Part shown: positions 12,930-25,000 of the stretch, in pieces
Layout of the letters: the number at the start of each line of letters is the position of its first letter
How positions within the stretch are numbered: the first letter of the stretch is position 1
Source of the DNA: Microvelia longipes
Lineage: Eukaryota > Arthropoda > Insecta > Hemiptera > Veliidae
Length of the DNA stretch: 64,000 nucleotides
NCBI GenBank assembly: GCA_018340805.1
Contig: JACMZG010001913.1
Span: 41,447,694 to 41,511,693 of the forward strand
Direction: 5' to 3'
The notes under the pieces: generated by a model
The model's database searches: none
Told to the model about the DNA's origin: nothing
The model's input: the letters and a program-made list of their open reading frames with translations, nothing else
Translations under genes and position numbers: made by a program

Positions 12930-13458
12930 CTTAGAATAATACTAACATAGAAGGAGCATATGACCGTAAACACAATGTAATTCTACTGATAACACGAAAG
13001 CCGGTTGACTGGTGGTCTTAAGTAGGGGTACCACCCTAACAACAAATCATTATTTTATAAATGTGTTATAAATACCCACAAATGAAAAAAGATCTTAAGT
13101 AACAAATGAAATAACTTAAAAACCTTGCTAAGTACTTAATAAAATCGGTCTTAGATAACAAAAGGGTAGGGGAATACAAGAATATACATTTAGCTGACGA
13201 GGACAACTTTTAATATAATTTTAATTAAAAACATTTAAATACAATTTAAAATTCTTAGATATTTAAATTATTTTTTTATGAATAATCAATCATTAATTAA
13301 TAATAAAACGCAATAATTCAGCAATCAGAAATATTGCCAACTTTGATAAAAAAAAAACATTTTATTTTGTCAGGTTTGCAGCATTACTTAAGACCACCAG
13401 TGAACCAGCTTTCATGTTATCAGTAGTGCTCTTTCTATATATATAGTATTATTCTAAG
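12930..13458. mobile_element. hAT-type MITE, copy 1, 8-bp TSD CATATACA
   Basis: The element starts CTTAGAATAATACT and ends AGTATTATTCTAAG. It is flanked by CATATACA at 12,922-12,929 and 13,459-13,466, a perfect 8-bp duplication. The ends extend into longer sub-terminal inverted sequence (GATAACACGAAAGCCGGTTGA / TCAACCGGTTTTC type). At 529 bp with no open frame it is non-autonomous. Confidence 0.9.
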
Positions 13459-13552
13459 CATATACATGTACTACACATCAATGAATTTATTTTTATATAT
13501 ATTGTAAAAGTATACAACCCATTTTATCTATTTTAACTCTTTCCAAGTCATA

Positions 13553-14055
13553 GAGATATATACTAGAGGGGGCATTGTCTATTGAGATGTATGTAATAAT
13601 AATAATAATAATAATAAACCATTTATTAATGTAGAATTTCATGTTAGATTACAATTCTAATTTTACAATTTTATATAATGTAACAACATTAATCAGCCTA
13701 AGCTGTGGTTGCCATATAGGCTGGTTCGGCTTAATTAATTATCTTATACTTTTTAAACAACATATTACTTTCTAATCATTAAGAGATATATGTATCTCGA
13801 TATATTAAGAGGCCTGAAACATCTTTTTAGGGCTCTCAAGGGCTCTTTGTAACCTTCAACAGAAAGAGTTAAGGTTATAATAAATCAATTGATTTTAGCT
13901 TTCCGCATATTGTTTGTTTTAATTTGTATTTTTAAGTACTACTTTATAAGTTACTGTAATTTTATACTGATTATTTGATTATATTTATAACCGAAGGTGG
14001 TCAAGTTACTTTTTCTGTGTTTCAAAATTTAACCTATAGGGCCTCTCTAGTAATA
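13553..14055. mobile_element. MITE with TACTAGAGGG ends, interrupted by a retroelement tail
   Basis: Second copy of the 11,079 family: left end tactagagggg at 13,561, right end ctctctagtaata near 14,055. An (AAT)n-headed fragment at about 13,595-13,740 interrupts it. Confidence 0.6.
13595..13740 (-). mobile_element. Retroelement 3' fragment with (AAT)n tail, nested
   Basis: A run of AAT units followed by about 120 bases that ends at ggctggttcggcttaatt. It looks like an antisense LINE or SINE tail inserted into the MITE above. Confidence 0.45.
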
Positions 14056-14059
14056 GTAT

Positions 14060-15180
14060 CTCTATGTTCCAAGTAAAGAGGACTTTACATGCTCTTTCTT
14101 TGTTATTGTTTACTTTTTTTACAATTCCTTATCAGTAATTGATTTTTCTCCTCTGATCATATCATTTAAGGCAACGCCATGTCTTGTCATCATTCTCAAT
14201 TGGTTAAAATAAACCAATGGAATCAATTGATTATTCAAATGAACGATGACTTAAATGCTAACTTACCTCACTTTTATGGCATTAGTTGCAACTTGACTTT
14301 AAAGACAATAAGTTTTAAATTATGTAACAAAATAAAATAAGAGATTATTAATGAAGTTAAAGGAAAAAATAAATACAGCCATTAATAACAACAACAAAAT
14401 AATAATAATGCTAAAAAATAAAAAGTTTACAAACAACTTTCAGACATAAGATAAATTAAAAGCAATCTACAATTAATAATTTTTAGGCAGCACTAAACCT
14501 CTTAAAATCAATGAAATAAAATTAGATTTTTCCAAAAAATTTTACACATTATATGATTGTGATGATTTTGTATTATCAAAATAAGGCCAAATCTGATATT
14601 ATAATATTTTTTTATTGATTAAATAGCAAAAGATTCAAATGATAAATAGGTTTTATTTTCTATATTTAAAATAATATATGAACCAAGTAGGGAAACTTCT
14701 TTATTATCTCGTGTGAAAATATTCATGTATGCGTGATAGGCTGATAGCTGGCTCAAAAATAAAAATTTGAATACCTCTGCATAAGAATTCTACGAGTTAT
14801 ATATTTTGGTTTTAAGTTTGTTGTCAACACTGGTATCATAAGGTGAGCTTACTTTTTTATTGTGTTTTCGTACTTGAATATATATGTCAATTTTTAAAAT
14901 TTTATAATAAATTCTGTAAAATAATTCAGTTAATAATAGGAGAAACTATAGCAAAGCTAAGTTGCATATTTTTAAGATTTTGAAAAGTTATTTATACCGC
15001 CTTAAATAGAACCTAAATTATTATTACTATGATTAAATCCACAAACTTTAGGTAACAAGTATTAACAATTAATATTTGAAGGGAAAATGCTGATTACTTT
15101 TAAATTATTAGTTAATAAATGTTGAATAAGCTATTTATTTCAAGTAATTGATATAATAAAAGGGATAATTGATAAATAAT
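14060..15180. other. AT-rich spacer, nothing recognised
   Basis: No coding or RNA signal. Position 15,180 is where SINE copy 2 begins. Confidence 0.55.
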
Positions 15181-15184
15181 ATGG

Positions 15185-15435
15185 TCTGCCTCCGTAGCCG
15201 TGATCGTAAAGGCATTCGATTTCGGTACCGGAGGTCCAGGGTTCGCAACCCGGGCTATGCTCTAAGATTTTATGAATAGTATTTGTATTAAAAAGATTTC
15301 GCCAACTTTAATTAATTCTTAGAGTGTAGCAGATGCAACCCACCTGTTGCAAATTATTCACCTGCGGTTCCCGCAGGGTGAATACCCTGATGGGCCGAAA
15401 GGCCCTAAAACGGGCATTTCATTTCAATAAATAAT
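15185..15435 (+). mobile_element. tRNA-derived SINE, copy 2 (full length)
   Basis: The head GCCTCCGTAGCCGTGATCGTAA and B-box-like GGGTTCGCAACCC resemble a tRNA with pol III boxes. The body has a CCCGCAGGGTGAATACCCTG stem and the end gggccgaaaggccctaaaac. An AT-rich tail follows. Matches copy 4 over its length. Confidence 0.85.
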
Positions 15436-15673
15436 ATAATAATTAATTAATAAAGTAATAAGAGAGAAAAGTATACTTTTCAACCTTCTGGAGGTTAAGT
15501 ATATTTCTTACACAAATATGTACAAATAAATTCAATAAATAACCAATCCACAGAGTATTGTGAATAGTTTATATACATTTACAAGTGTAGAAAAAATTGA
15601 GCCGATTCTCTAGTGGGAAAAAATTGAACTACATGCTACGTGTGACAGAGAGTCCATTTACTTCCCTACTTGG

Positions 15674-15679
15674 TTTATT
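15674..15679 (-). terminator. Candidate poly(A) signal for Ptpmeg
   Basis: AATAAA on the minus strand about 275 bases after the stop codon. It is the first canonical hexamer I noticed downstream. The region is AT-rich, so chance matches are common. Confidence 0.35.
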
Positions 15680-15951
15680 ATTACTTTACCTTTAGTCATT
15701 CTTTAGAAAAAAATCAGATTCATTATTACTCCACAGATATGTTTTTAATTTGAATTGTTTTAATCAAATTCCAATTTCCATATCAAGTCTTTATGCATAA
15801 AACTATACCTAATCTAAACACAACTTTAAAGTGATAATTCCTTAACTTAGTTTAATGGCACCTTATATAAATATTCTTTACAATGTTACTTATTTCTTGT
15901 TAGGTTAGAAACTAAATACATTTCAATCATAAGGGGTACAGTTGATTGAAT

Positions 15952-16035
15952 CTAGTAGCAATATTCTGGAAGAGTTTTAACTAATCCTTCAGTGTAAGCT
16001 TGAAGAATACAGGTGCATACAAATCTAAACTGAGT
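15952..16035 (-). CDS. Ptpmeg: Ptpmeg coding exon 18 (C-terminus and stop)
   Basis: This exon has 84 bases including the stop. It encodes [19 protein letters not shown] then KTLPEYCY and TAG at 15954-15952. TQFRFVC completes the QTPTQFRF Q-loop helix begun in exon 17. Confidence 0.94.
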   Translation of the reverse strand, partial: TQFRFVCTCILQAYTEGLVKTLPEYCY

Positions 16036-19000
16036 CTGAAATAAATAAAAAAAATAGCTGTTATGAGCAAGAATGGTAAAACATCGTACCATCAAGTAAT
16101 TATTAGTATATAATAATTGTGTGAGAGACACATAAGAATATAACAAATAAAATTCTAAACAACATATAATAACTTTTGTGACTTCATCTAAATAAGTATC
16201 ATTTCATTAAGATTTTAATAATAATAATAATAATAAATTAGATTTATTTACATCTTAATAACTATTTACAATTTTAGCATAAAAAAAATACAATATATTT
16301 TTTTGTTTTAAATTTATAAAATTAATTTTATACGATTATCTCAAACTAATTTTCGATCAAGACATTGAGCTTAAAAAAAAAAGAATTGGTTTTCATAATA
16401 AAAAGGTTATTTTTATCATCCATAAATTATTCTTATTAAAGTAGATTAAATTGAGTTGTTTTCTTTCAATTCCTATTCATATTAAGTTTAAAAATGTAAA
16501 AGTTCCTTTTTATGGACTTATAAAAAAATATAAAACCATTAATTTCACAGAAGTCCTTTATTTTTTTATATAATAAATAACTAAGCTGTGTTAAAATCTG
16601 TTTTATTCATTAAGTTTAACTTAATTTTAAGTGCTTAATGAATGGAGCCATAATCAATAACACCTCAATAATTAAATTTACTAACAACCATCATGGTCAG
16701 GAACTGGACCTGAAAAAATGTAAATCAATCTGCACTGCTGTTGTTTTAGAATTGGTTTAATAAATTAGATTTAGAATGTTTTAGAACTGGCAAAATAAAT
16801 TGTTAATTTTTGCAAAGTCAGCTATTTTCTTTAAAAAAAGTCTACGTTTTGTACATTTTTACGTTTGTCATTTCGAGAGGAGTAGTTATCTGATTTTAAA
16901 AAATAAGCACTCAATTTATTGGAAATTTGATCAGCTTTAAAAAATGTTCTTTTAAGTTTTCCACACAACTAACCGGGAGGGGAACCACTTATTTTAAGAA
17001 ACCTAGGGTGCATTCGTCGCGATTGATTGATGATTCGTTGCTTGGGCGTCGCGCCCAAGCGTTCAGAGCATTCTGAACAAGAGGTATTCTTAGTTACCAT
17101 GATTGTGCTCATAGGCGTGACTAGGGGGAGGAGCCAAAAGAAGCGGGAAGCCAGGATAGTAGTGGTGGGGCTGATCCTACTAACCATGCTTTCGGCAGGT
17201 TCAGTTCGTTCACTTCTCCCCACTCCTATTCAATTGAAACCTTCTTAGCGGAAAATACAAAATTTTATCTCACCTTCATATTCATATGTACTAAATTCTG
17301 TGCTGTTTCTCTTTAATTTATACATTTTACTTTTAATTAAAAAAACACAAAAAAAATAAATAAAACACTGATTTATGATTGAATTTTTGAAAAAATGACA
17401 ACAACAGTAACATAACCTAATAACTGTACACAACACACAAGCCTGAATAAAACGCGATCGCGAGACCAAGTGTGGTCAGTATGATGGTGAGGGAATTTTT
17501 GTCCCCACCATCCTCCTCCACCACTGAACATACTGACCGCGCTCTGAGCGGTCGAGCATCGCAAATGCACCCTTAATATTTGTGTTTTTTAACATTTTTG
17601 GTGTGCATGCAATTATATGTAGTCCTCCACTCTGGATAGGCAAACTATGTTTTCTCTTCATCGTTTAAGGTATATATTGGATAAGTTTTAAAATTGGATA
17701 AATTGTAAGAAATAAGACATGTTTTTCAGGTTTGACTCCTGGACTCTAACGTTAAACGTACATACCGGAGTTTGAACCATCATGGCTCTCTGATCCCTCA
17801 TACTAGTGACAATCTGAAGAGGATAAACAGGCTGATTGGCTTCTATCAAACACAGAGCCGTTTCCATTAATATTAACACTCCAGTTCTACCAATACCTGC
17901 ACTGCAGTGAACTATCATAGGTCCACTCTGCAAAAACAAAACAAGCATAAATGAAATAATAATCTGAACATGATAATTACTCCTACCAGTTCTTTAATTT
18001 CACCTTCGAAATTGAAGAAGATAGGACTTTGAACCATTTAGATCTTAGCGTAACCAGATGCAATAACAAGCTAAGCTATAGTATTTTTAGAAAACTCACT
18101 ACAACTGACGACGTTTTCCCTTATTACTCTTATCAGCCCTCTTTGGCTGAGTGCCCAAGCAAGCCTTACAGCATATAAATAGCGCTCAAACATTCGAACC
18201 CCGTAACAACATTATTTGCTGGTGTGGATTAACTTACACAGGTTTGGTCTCAGAGTTAATAAGTAAGGTAATGAAGAGGAAGCCGCCTCCGTGGCTGAGG
18301 TCGTTAAGGCGTTATCTTAACACTGACCTTTGACACCTACGGAGGTCTGGGGTTCACATCCCAGGTTACGCTCTCAGTTTATAGAAGATTATTGTTTAGA
18401 TAAATTATCACCAACTTTAGAATACACTTTGAGCATAACGGTTGATACTACACCCAAGATTATTATTATTATTATAATGAAGAGGAAAGGTTTTAGCGTA
18501 GGTCACCACAAGTTAAATTCCTTGCTTGTGTCTATCTCACACCAAAGATAAAATCGAGCCTGAAGAAAAGAGTGGCATCTATGTGTTGAAATGTGGAGAC
18601 TACATTATGTATATGTAGGTCAAACAGGTAGAGCCTATTTCACCAGGTCAAAAAAGCACTTCGGTAAAACCACAAGCAGGTTCTACCAACATATCAACCA
18701 AGCTGGCCATGTTATAAGTCAGAAGTTGCGTACCTCCACACAGCGCAGAAAGGGAGGATTATGAATTTCTTGGAGAGCGAGAATAAAATTCTTTTCATTC
18801 TACATTCATCACACACGAGAAACATGTTATAATAAATTGATTGTATTTATCAATTATATTATACAATGATGTATAATATAGTTGGTTGATGAAGTAAAGT
18901 AGGATATATTATTTTATCTTAAGTGTAACAACAGATATTAGAAAGAATTAAATGTTACTTACTGAATTAATTCTACATATTCTAACTTGAGATATAAATT

Positions 19001-22000
19001 GTAAGAATACAGCAGCATTGTCTGGAACGCCATGATCTGGCCACCCTATGTACTGCAACTGAGTTATTTCCCGTTCTTCGCCCGTCTGTAAGTAAATAAT
19101 TATTTCACAGATAAAACTCATTTCTTGGTACTTATTGAGTGGAGGCCATACTTAAAGATAAGTCTGAGGTACGAGACTCTGTCGGAACTTATCCTCACTA
19201 TGTCAGTTTCACTTCGCTCATCTTCAGGATAAAGAAATATCTAATTTATAATGCAGTATGTCTTTGAAATTGTATTTTGTTCGTCCTCGTCGTATTTCAA
19301 TCCTTCACATATACATTTACTGACCTCAATCGATGCTGCTTAATTTTCATGATCTAACAAAACCGTATATATATACTTGCCGTATTGAAACAAAACTTAG
19401 TATACTTATTTATTGAATAAAGGGATAACCTCATACCAAGTTTCAACTTAATTCGATACTTTTTCAACTTAAAAAACATATACAAGTCATTTGAGAAAAC
19501 TAAAAATAATTCTGATAATGAGATGAAACTTGTTGGTCTTATATATGACTAAATGGGAGCTACACTTCAAATAGATAAAAAAATTGATCCTTGTCACATG
19601 GATTTTCAAATTTTTGCTGAGTCGCTAATGGGGATAAATGACATTTTAAAAATAGTAGATTGTGTAACAAGGCTGTAAAATAAGATTTTATTCCTACAGA
19701 TTTTTTAATGACAAGCAAACTCAGTCATTAATTAATTTCCGAAGCAATAAAATCGCTCAACAGCCATCATACACAGGTAATAAAATAGAGTCATTGTTTA
19801 TTTTTTTATTTATTACAAAAACCACTTATGTGGATGTAACACGTCGTAGTTACATCCATATAAGTAAATAAATAACATAAGTAAATAAAGTAAAAGTAAA
19901 TTTTACTTTATTTACTTAAATAAAGGCAGACATAAAGTAAATATTTTTTTCACCTTAGCAACCAACAAAATCATTCTTTAATGATATTTCTGATGCTGTA
20001 AAGTAGACACTTTACAGCCGCACTTAAAATATTATTTACTTGAAAGATTTGGTTCCAAGTTTCAACGCTCTATCATAAACAATCTAGAAGCTACGATGAT
20101 AAAAAAAGCACAAACACATACAGACAACTTGGTGAAAACTACTCAGGAGGTTTAGTGCTAACAAAATAGTTTTCCTACATACCTTCAATATAAATGAGGA
20201 GGACTAAAAATTATAAAAATTTTGTTTCCAAATTAAAAATTTTTCCAGTTAAAATTAAGGACAGATTGGAAATTTAATACTAAGATTGTCTCAAGTATTA
20301 ATAGTCCAATAATAAAATTTAAAAAATAATATCTCATGAATCCTAAAATACTGAAATTTTATAGCTAAGTATTTAAGCTAAATCTGCCTCCGTAGCTGCG
20401 GTCGTATGGTATTGGACTTCGGCACCGCAGGTACGGGGTTCACAGCCCAGGTTATGCTCTCGGATTTTATGAATAGAATTTGATTTAAAAAGATTTCACC
20501 AACTTTAGCTTTACTTTGAGCATAGTGGATGTGACCCACCCGAGGTGGTTCTCGCAGGGTGAATACCCTGGAGGGTCGAAAGGCCCTAAAACGGGCATTA
20601 TTATTATATTATTTAAGCTAATGGTGTATACATAACAGATCGTAGCAGGAGGATTGACAAGGATAAAATAGTTGACTATAGAATAACACACAGTTAAAAT
20701 CAGTTGACAGCGTGGAAAAATGGAAGGGAGCCAATGAGGTTTTTCCGTTAAAGATTATATCTAAGACACTTGGACCTCTTCTGTGAGTTCATTTTGTCCG
20801 CTCCAGAGAAATTATTATAAAGAAATAGATAAACTAATAAATAGATAAATATATGATGTATATAAAGAAAGATAGATGATTATAAATAATAATAGGAGTA
20901 TAAGGAATAAAACTGTAAAATAATTATGAAACACTATATGAGCCATTTACTATTTTATTCGTTTGAAAATTATGGAGGATTGGAAACATTTTATTATCCT
21001 ATTGATCTCAATTTCTTTAAATTGCTCGGGTGTAAAGGTAAAATATATTAAAGGTCAGAAAACATTGGGAGATCAAAGCAGGACACAGCCCAATCAGAAG
21101 TGATGGCATTTCATCTTCTTCATTGCAAAATCTGCAGATTGGACTGTTCACTAAACCTATTAGACACAGATGTCTTTCGAGTCTGCAGCGACCACTAAGA
21201 ATTCATGTAATGTTACGTCGGGTTCCCTTGATCAGTGATAATAAAATGTAAGTAAGTTTTTGAGAAGAACCAAAATGCAAGAGTTTAGACCTTAGAATAA
21301 TACTATATATAGAAGGAGCACTACTGATAACACAAAAGCCGGTTCACTGGTGCACCTAAGTAATGCTGCCACCCTAACAATATACAATTTTCTAAAAAAA
21401 GTTGGCAATACTTCCGGTTGCTGAATTATTATGTTCTATTATTAATTAATGATTGATTATTCATAAAATACTAATATAAATATCAGTGCATTACAATATT
21501 TAAAGCATTTTAAATTGTAGTTTAACGTATTTATTAAAATTATATATAAAAAGTAGTCCTCGTCAACCAAATGTAGATTCTTGTATTCCGCCACCCTTTT
21601 GCCATTTAAGACCAGTTTTATTAAACACTCAGCAGGTGTTTTAAGTTATTATATTTGTTCTTTACGATCTTTCTTCAATAATAGATATTTATGACAAATA
21701 TTTAAAATAATGTTTGTTGTCAGGTTGGCAGCATTACTTAAGTGCACCAGTCAACCGGTTTTCGTATTATCAGTGGAATTACATTGTGTTTACGGTCCTG
21801 TGCTCCTTCTATATATAGTATTATTCTAAGGTTTAGACTGTCTCATTCCAAGACAACTACACCACTCTTCACTAAAGACATTGTTAAGAGAATTTTTAAA
21901 GCTGAGTCCTCATAACACATTTTAGAATACCAATTATAGGTTCTGGGCTTATAGGGGATTGGCCAGATCCTAAAACACACCCACAATTTTATATTTGGCT

Positions 22001-25000
22001 AACCTCATTGGTTCCTTAATACTATTTTCCCATGCTGTCAACTGATTATAACTGTGTGTTTTACTATACACTATAGATATAAACTGAGAGCACAGCTCTG
22101 GTTAAAACCTCATAACTCTTATGCCAAAATCTAGTAATTATAAGATCACACCAATATATGAAGACGTGAAATAAAATACTAACTACAAAAACCAACCTGA
22201 TTGTGAGTTAACAATAACATATTAGATATAAATCCAGTAGGGTTATTGTAATGACATCGAACTGATTTTAATCTTAATTTTGGTCCAAGTTCCATCGATT
22301 CACCAATATTTGGCCAGTATTTGTGACATTTGACTCTTCCTCTTTCGACCAAAGATGTTACCATGACGACTAGATGACTCCCACTCTCCCACACCATGGT
22401 CCAGAAGTCGACCACTGTATTGGGTAGAGGTCCTGAAAATAAAACCAAAAAAAATACATCAAACTAACAAATGAAAAAAATGTGAAATATCATTAGGCAT
22501 TTTTTATTACAAACTAAACTCTGACCAGACATCTATGCATACCAGATATGGAAATGATGATCAATTTTTGGATCTAACATTGGTACTCTGCCATGGTTGG
22601 TAGGGTACCTAACATTATGTACCAGCTAAGAAAAATATCTATTGTTACCAGGGGCGGACTGGCCATTGAGGGCAAGGGCAGCAGCCCTCTTTGGATCTAC
22701 TTTTGTGCCAAAAATAGGCTTAAAGAAAAAACAACAAAAATTAAAAAGTTATTAACATATTTACTATTTGATCTATTCATAACACCAGAGTCAAAGAGGC
22801 CCAATACTCTAAGGTAGGGCCTAAAGAGCTCCAAAAATCTATCATTTAGTTTAAAAATCTTGACAGGTCAGTTTAGACACCACTGATTCTTAAGAAAAAA
22901 AATCCCTACAAGAAGGGAGTGGGAAAAAACTACGTAAGCAAATCAGGTTATTTTACCCGTATTTTCTTTATGTTTTTGAAATGTTTTTTTACATTTCTTT
23001 TGTGTAGTTTTATTTCAAAATACCATTTTAAGATTAATTTGAAAGTAGTTTTCAAAACGATGTAATCAAAAGAAAAACCACAAACAAAGTGAATGATTGC
23101 CAGGAAAAAGGTTTTTTTTCTCTTTTTAAGTGAGATGTTGGCAGCGGCTTCTCTGATTGGTCAAACCCCAAAATACTTATGACCTTGGGGATTTTTAAAC
23201 TAAACGATAGACTGTAGAGACAATCACTTTTAAAGTACTTAAAAAGATACTCAATTCGGTACCTAAATTCAGGTCCTTTAAGGCCTCTATTCTTCTTACT
23301 TGGACCATTAAAGGTTCCAAACAGAAGAGTAGGGCCTCAAAGGGCCCTTAACATACTTAATTAGGGCCCTATAGCAGTACAAAAGGGCCCTAAAAATTAT
23401 ACATCAAATAGTTTAGTTAAAAATTTTATTTTTTGAGGTAGTACGTAATTGAGCATTTTATTGGACCGTTTTTAGGATGAGAAGCCAATCATTATTGTTA
23501 TAGGAGGTTATTTAGTACTTTTCATCCCCGAGGACAATAATGAATTTAAAAAAAAACTCCTAGGACATAAAAGTAATTCATATATTGCCGCCATTACTGT
23601 AATGTAGCGTGTTCAAAAAATAATCTGTGTAAAAGCTTTATGAGGTTTCTTTAAAAACGTTCATTTTGTTTCTGTTTTTATTCGTAGACTAATTTTTTGT
23701 TTCGTTTTTAAAAGTTGTTCTAATTGTCAATTTTTGTGTTTATTTGTAAAGCTTTTACATTTTTGAGTAAAAGTGTGAAGCTATGGATGAATTCAATGAC
23801 GACAATAATATGGAGTTAATTGGACGTTTTTTTTTCAATTAAGTATATAGCGCAGTTTATTTAATGAGTGCTACCTCAAAAAAATAGTATATGCCATCCG
23901 GCTGAGAATGTCTTTATGTCTTGGCAATTTTTCCTGACTCGCTTCGCTCGTCGGTAAATCTAATTGCCGTGACATAAAGACACACTTCTCAGCCTTATGG
24001 CATAAATAACTATTATTTGAATAGCCTTAAATTTATTTTATGCTTACTTATTTATTTCATTTACTTAAGTTTATTTTATTTTTACTTTTTTATTTCATTT
24101 ACTTAAGTTTATTTTATTCTTACTTATTTATTTATTTACTTAAGTTTATTTTATTCTACTTATTAATTTAATTTACTTAAGTTTATTTTATTCTTACTTA
24201 TTTTTAATTTACTTAAGTTTTTTATTCTTACTTATTTATTTCATTACTTAAGTTATTTTATTCTTACTTAGTTTATTTATTCTTATTCAAATCAAATCAA
24301 ATCAAATCAAAAATTCTTTATTTTCTTAAACATTGACAAATTTACAAAAGCTATGAAATAGAAGTTACAAAAAAGATATGCTTAAAAAAAGTAAATACAA
24401 AAATGAAAGAGATAAAATGGAGTGATAAAGAAAATCTCACTAAGGTGAAAACCTGTGTGTGAGTAGTGCCTGTTATTTTTTAGTTGTAGGTAAGCACATA
24501 ATTACTATGTAAAAAATATGTAATATATTGTAAAATAACAGATTTTTTTTTTTTTTTTTTTTAAGAAAACAGTTTTTATATTTTTAAATAAAATTTAAGT
24601 ATATAAAGTAATATGAAATGTTCTTAACTTAATAAAAATAAAATGAGAAAAGGAAAAACTAAATATAAGTGTAATTTAAAATAAAATAATAAAAAAATAA
24701 CATTTTAATAAGTACTTTGATATTTTTTTTTTTTTTATGATATGTATCTTTGTTTTAATTTACTGTGCTGCATCTGGGTGCAACCACATTTCTACCTCCT
24801 CGTCCTTCATATCTTTTACCACCCTTTTACTATTTTGAGCCAGTTATTAATGTTGTCTATTTCTTGTAATTCTATTGGTAAACGATTAAAGGCTCTGGGA
24901 GCTATATACGAAGTATGCCTTTGGGCCAAGTTGGGTGTTTCTCAATGGAACATCATATCGGGCAGCACTTCTTGTATTTTATAATTTGTTTTATTTTGAA

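Noticed and set aside
16969..17250. Overlapping 73- to 84-codon frames in the GC-richer intronic island
   Set aside because: Both strands are open because of composition and hairpins; no splice sites or domain, and they lie in a Ptpmeg intron.
17373..17661. Minus frames with Gly/Trp-rich text next to Ptpmeg exon 17
   Set aside because: They lie in the intron after the exon 17 donor, do not continue the protein, and the conserved C-terminus is provided by exon 18.
18330..18551. 73-codon plus-strand frame
   Set aside because: Spans the SINE body and the start of the Penelope relic in the wrong frame.
24040..24293. Possible CRISPR-like array
   Set aside because: Units are contiguous, degenerate and have no unique spacers; the genome is eukaryotic. 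It is a minisatellite.
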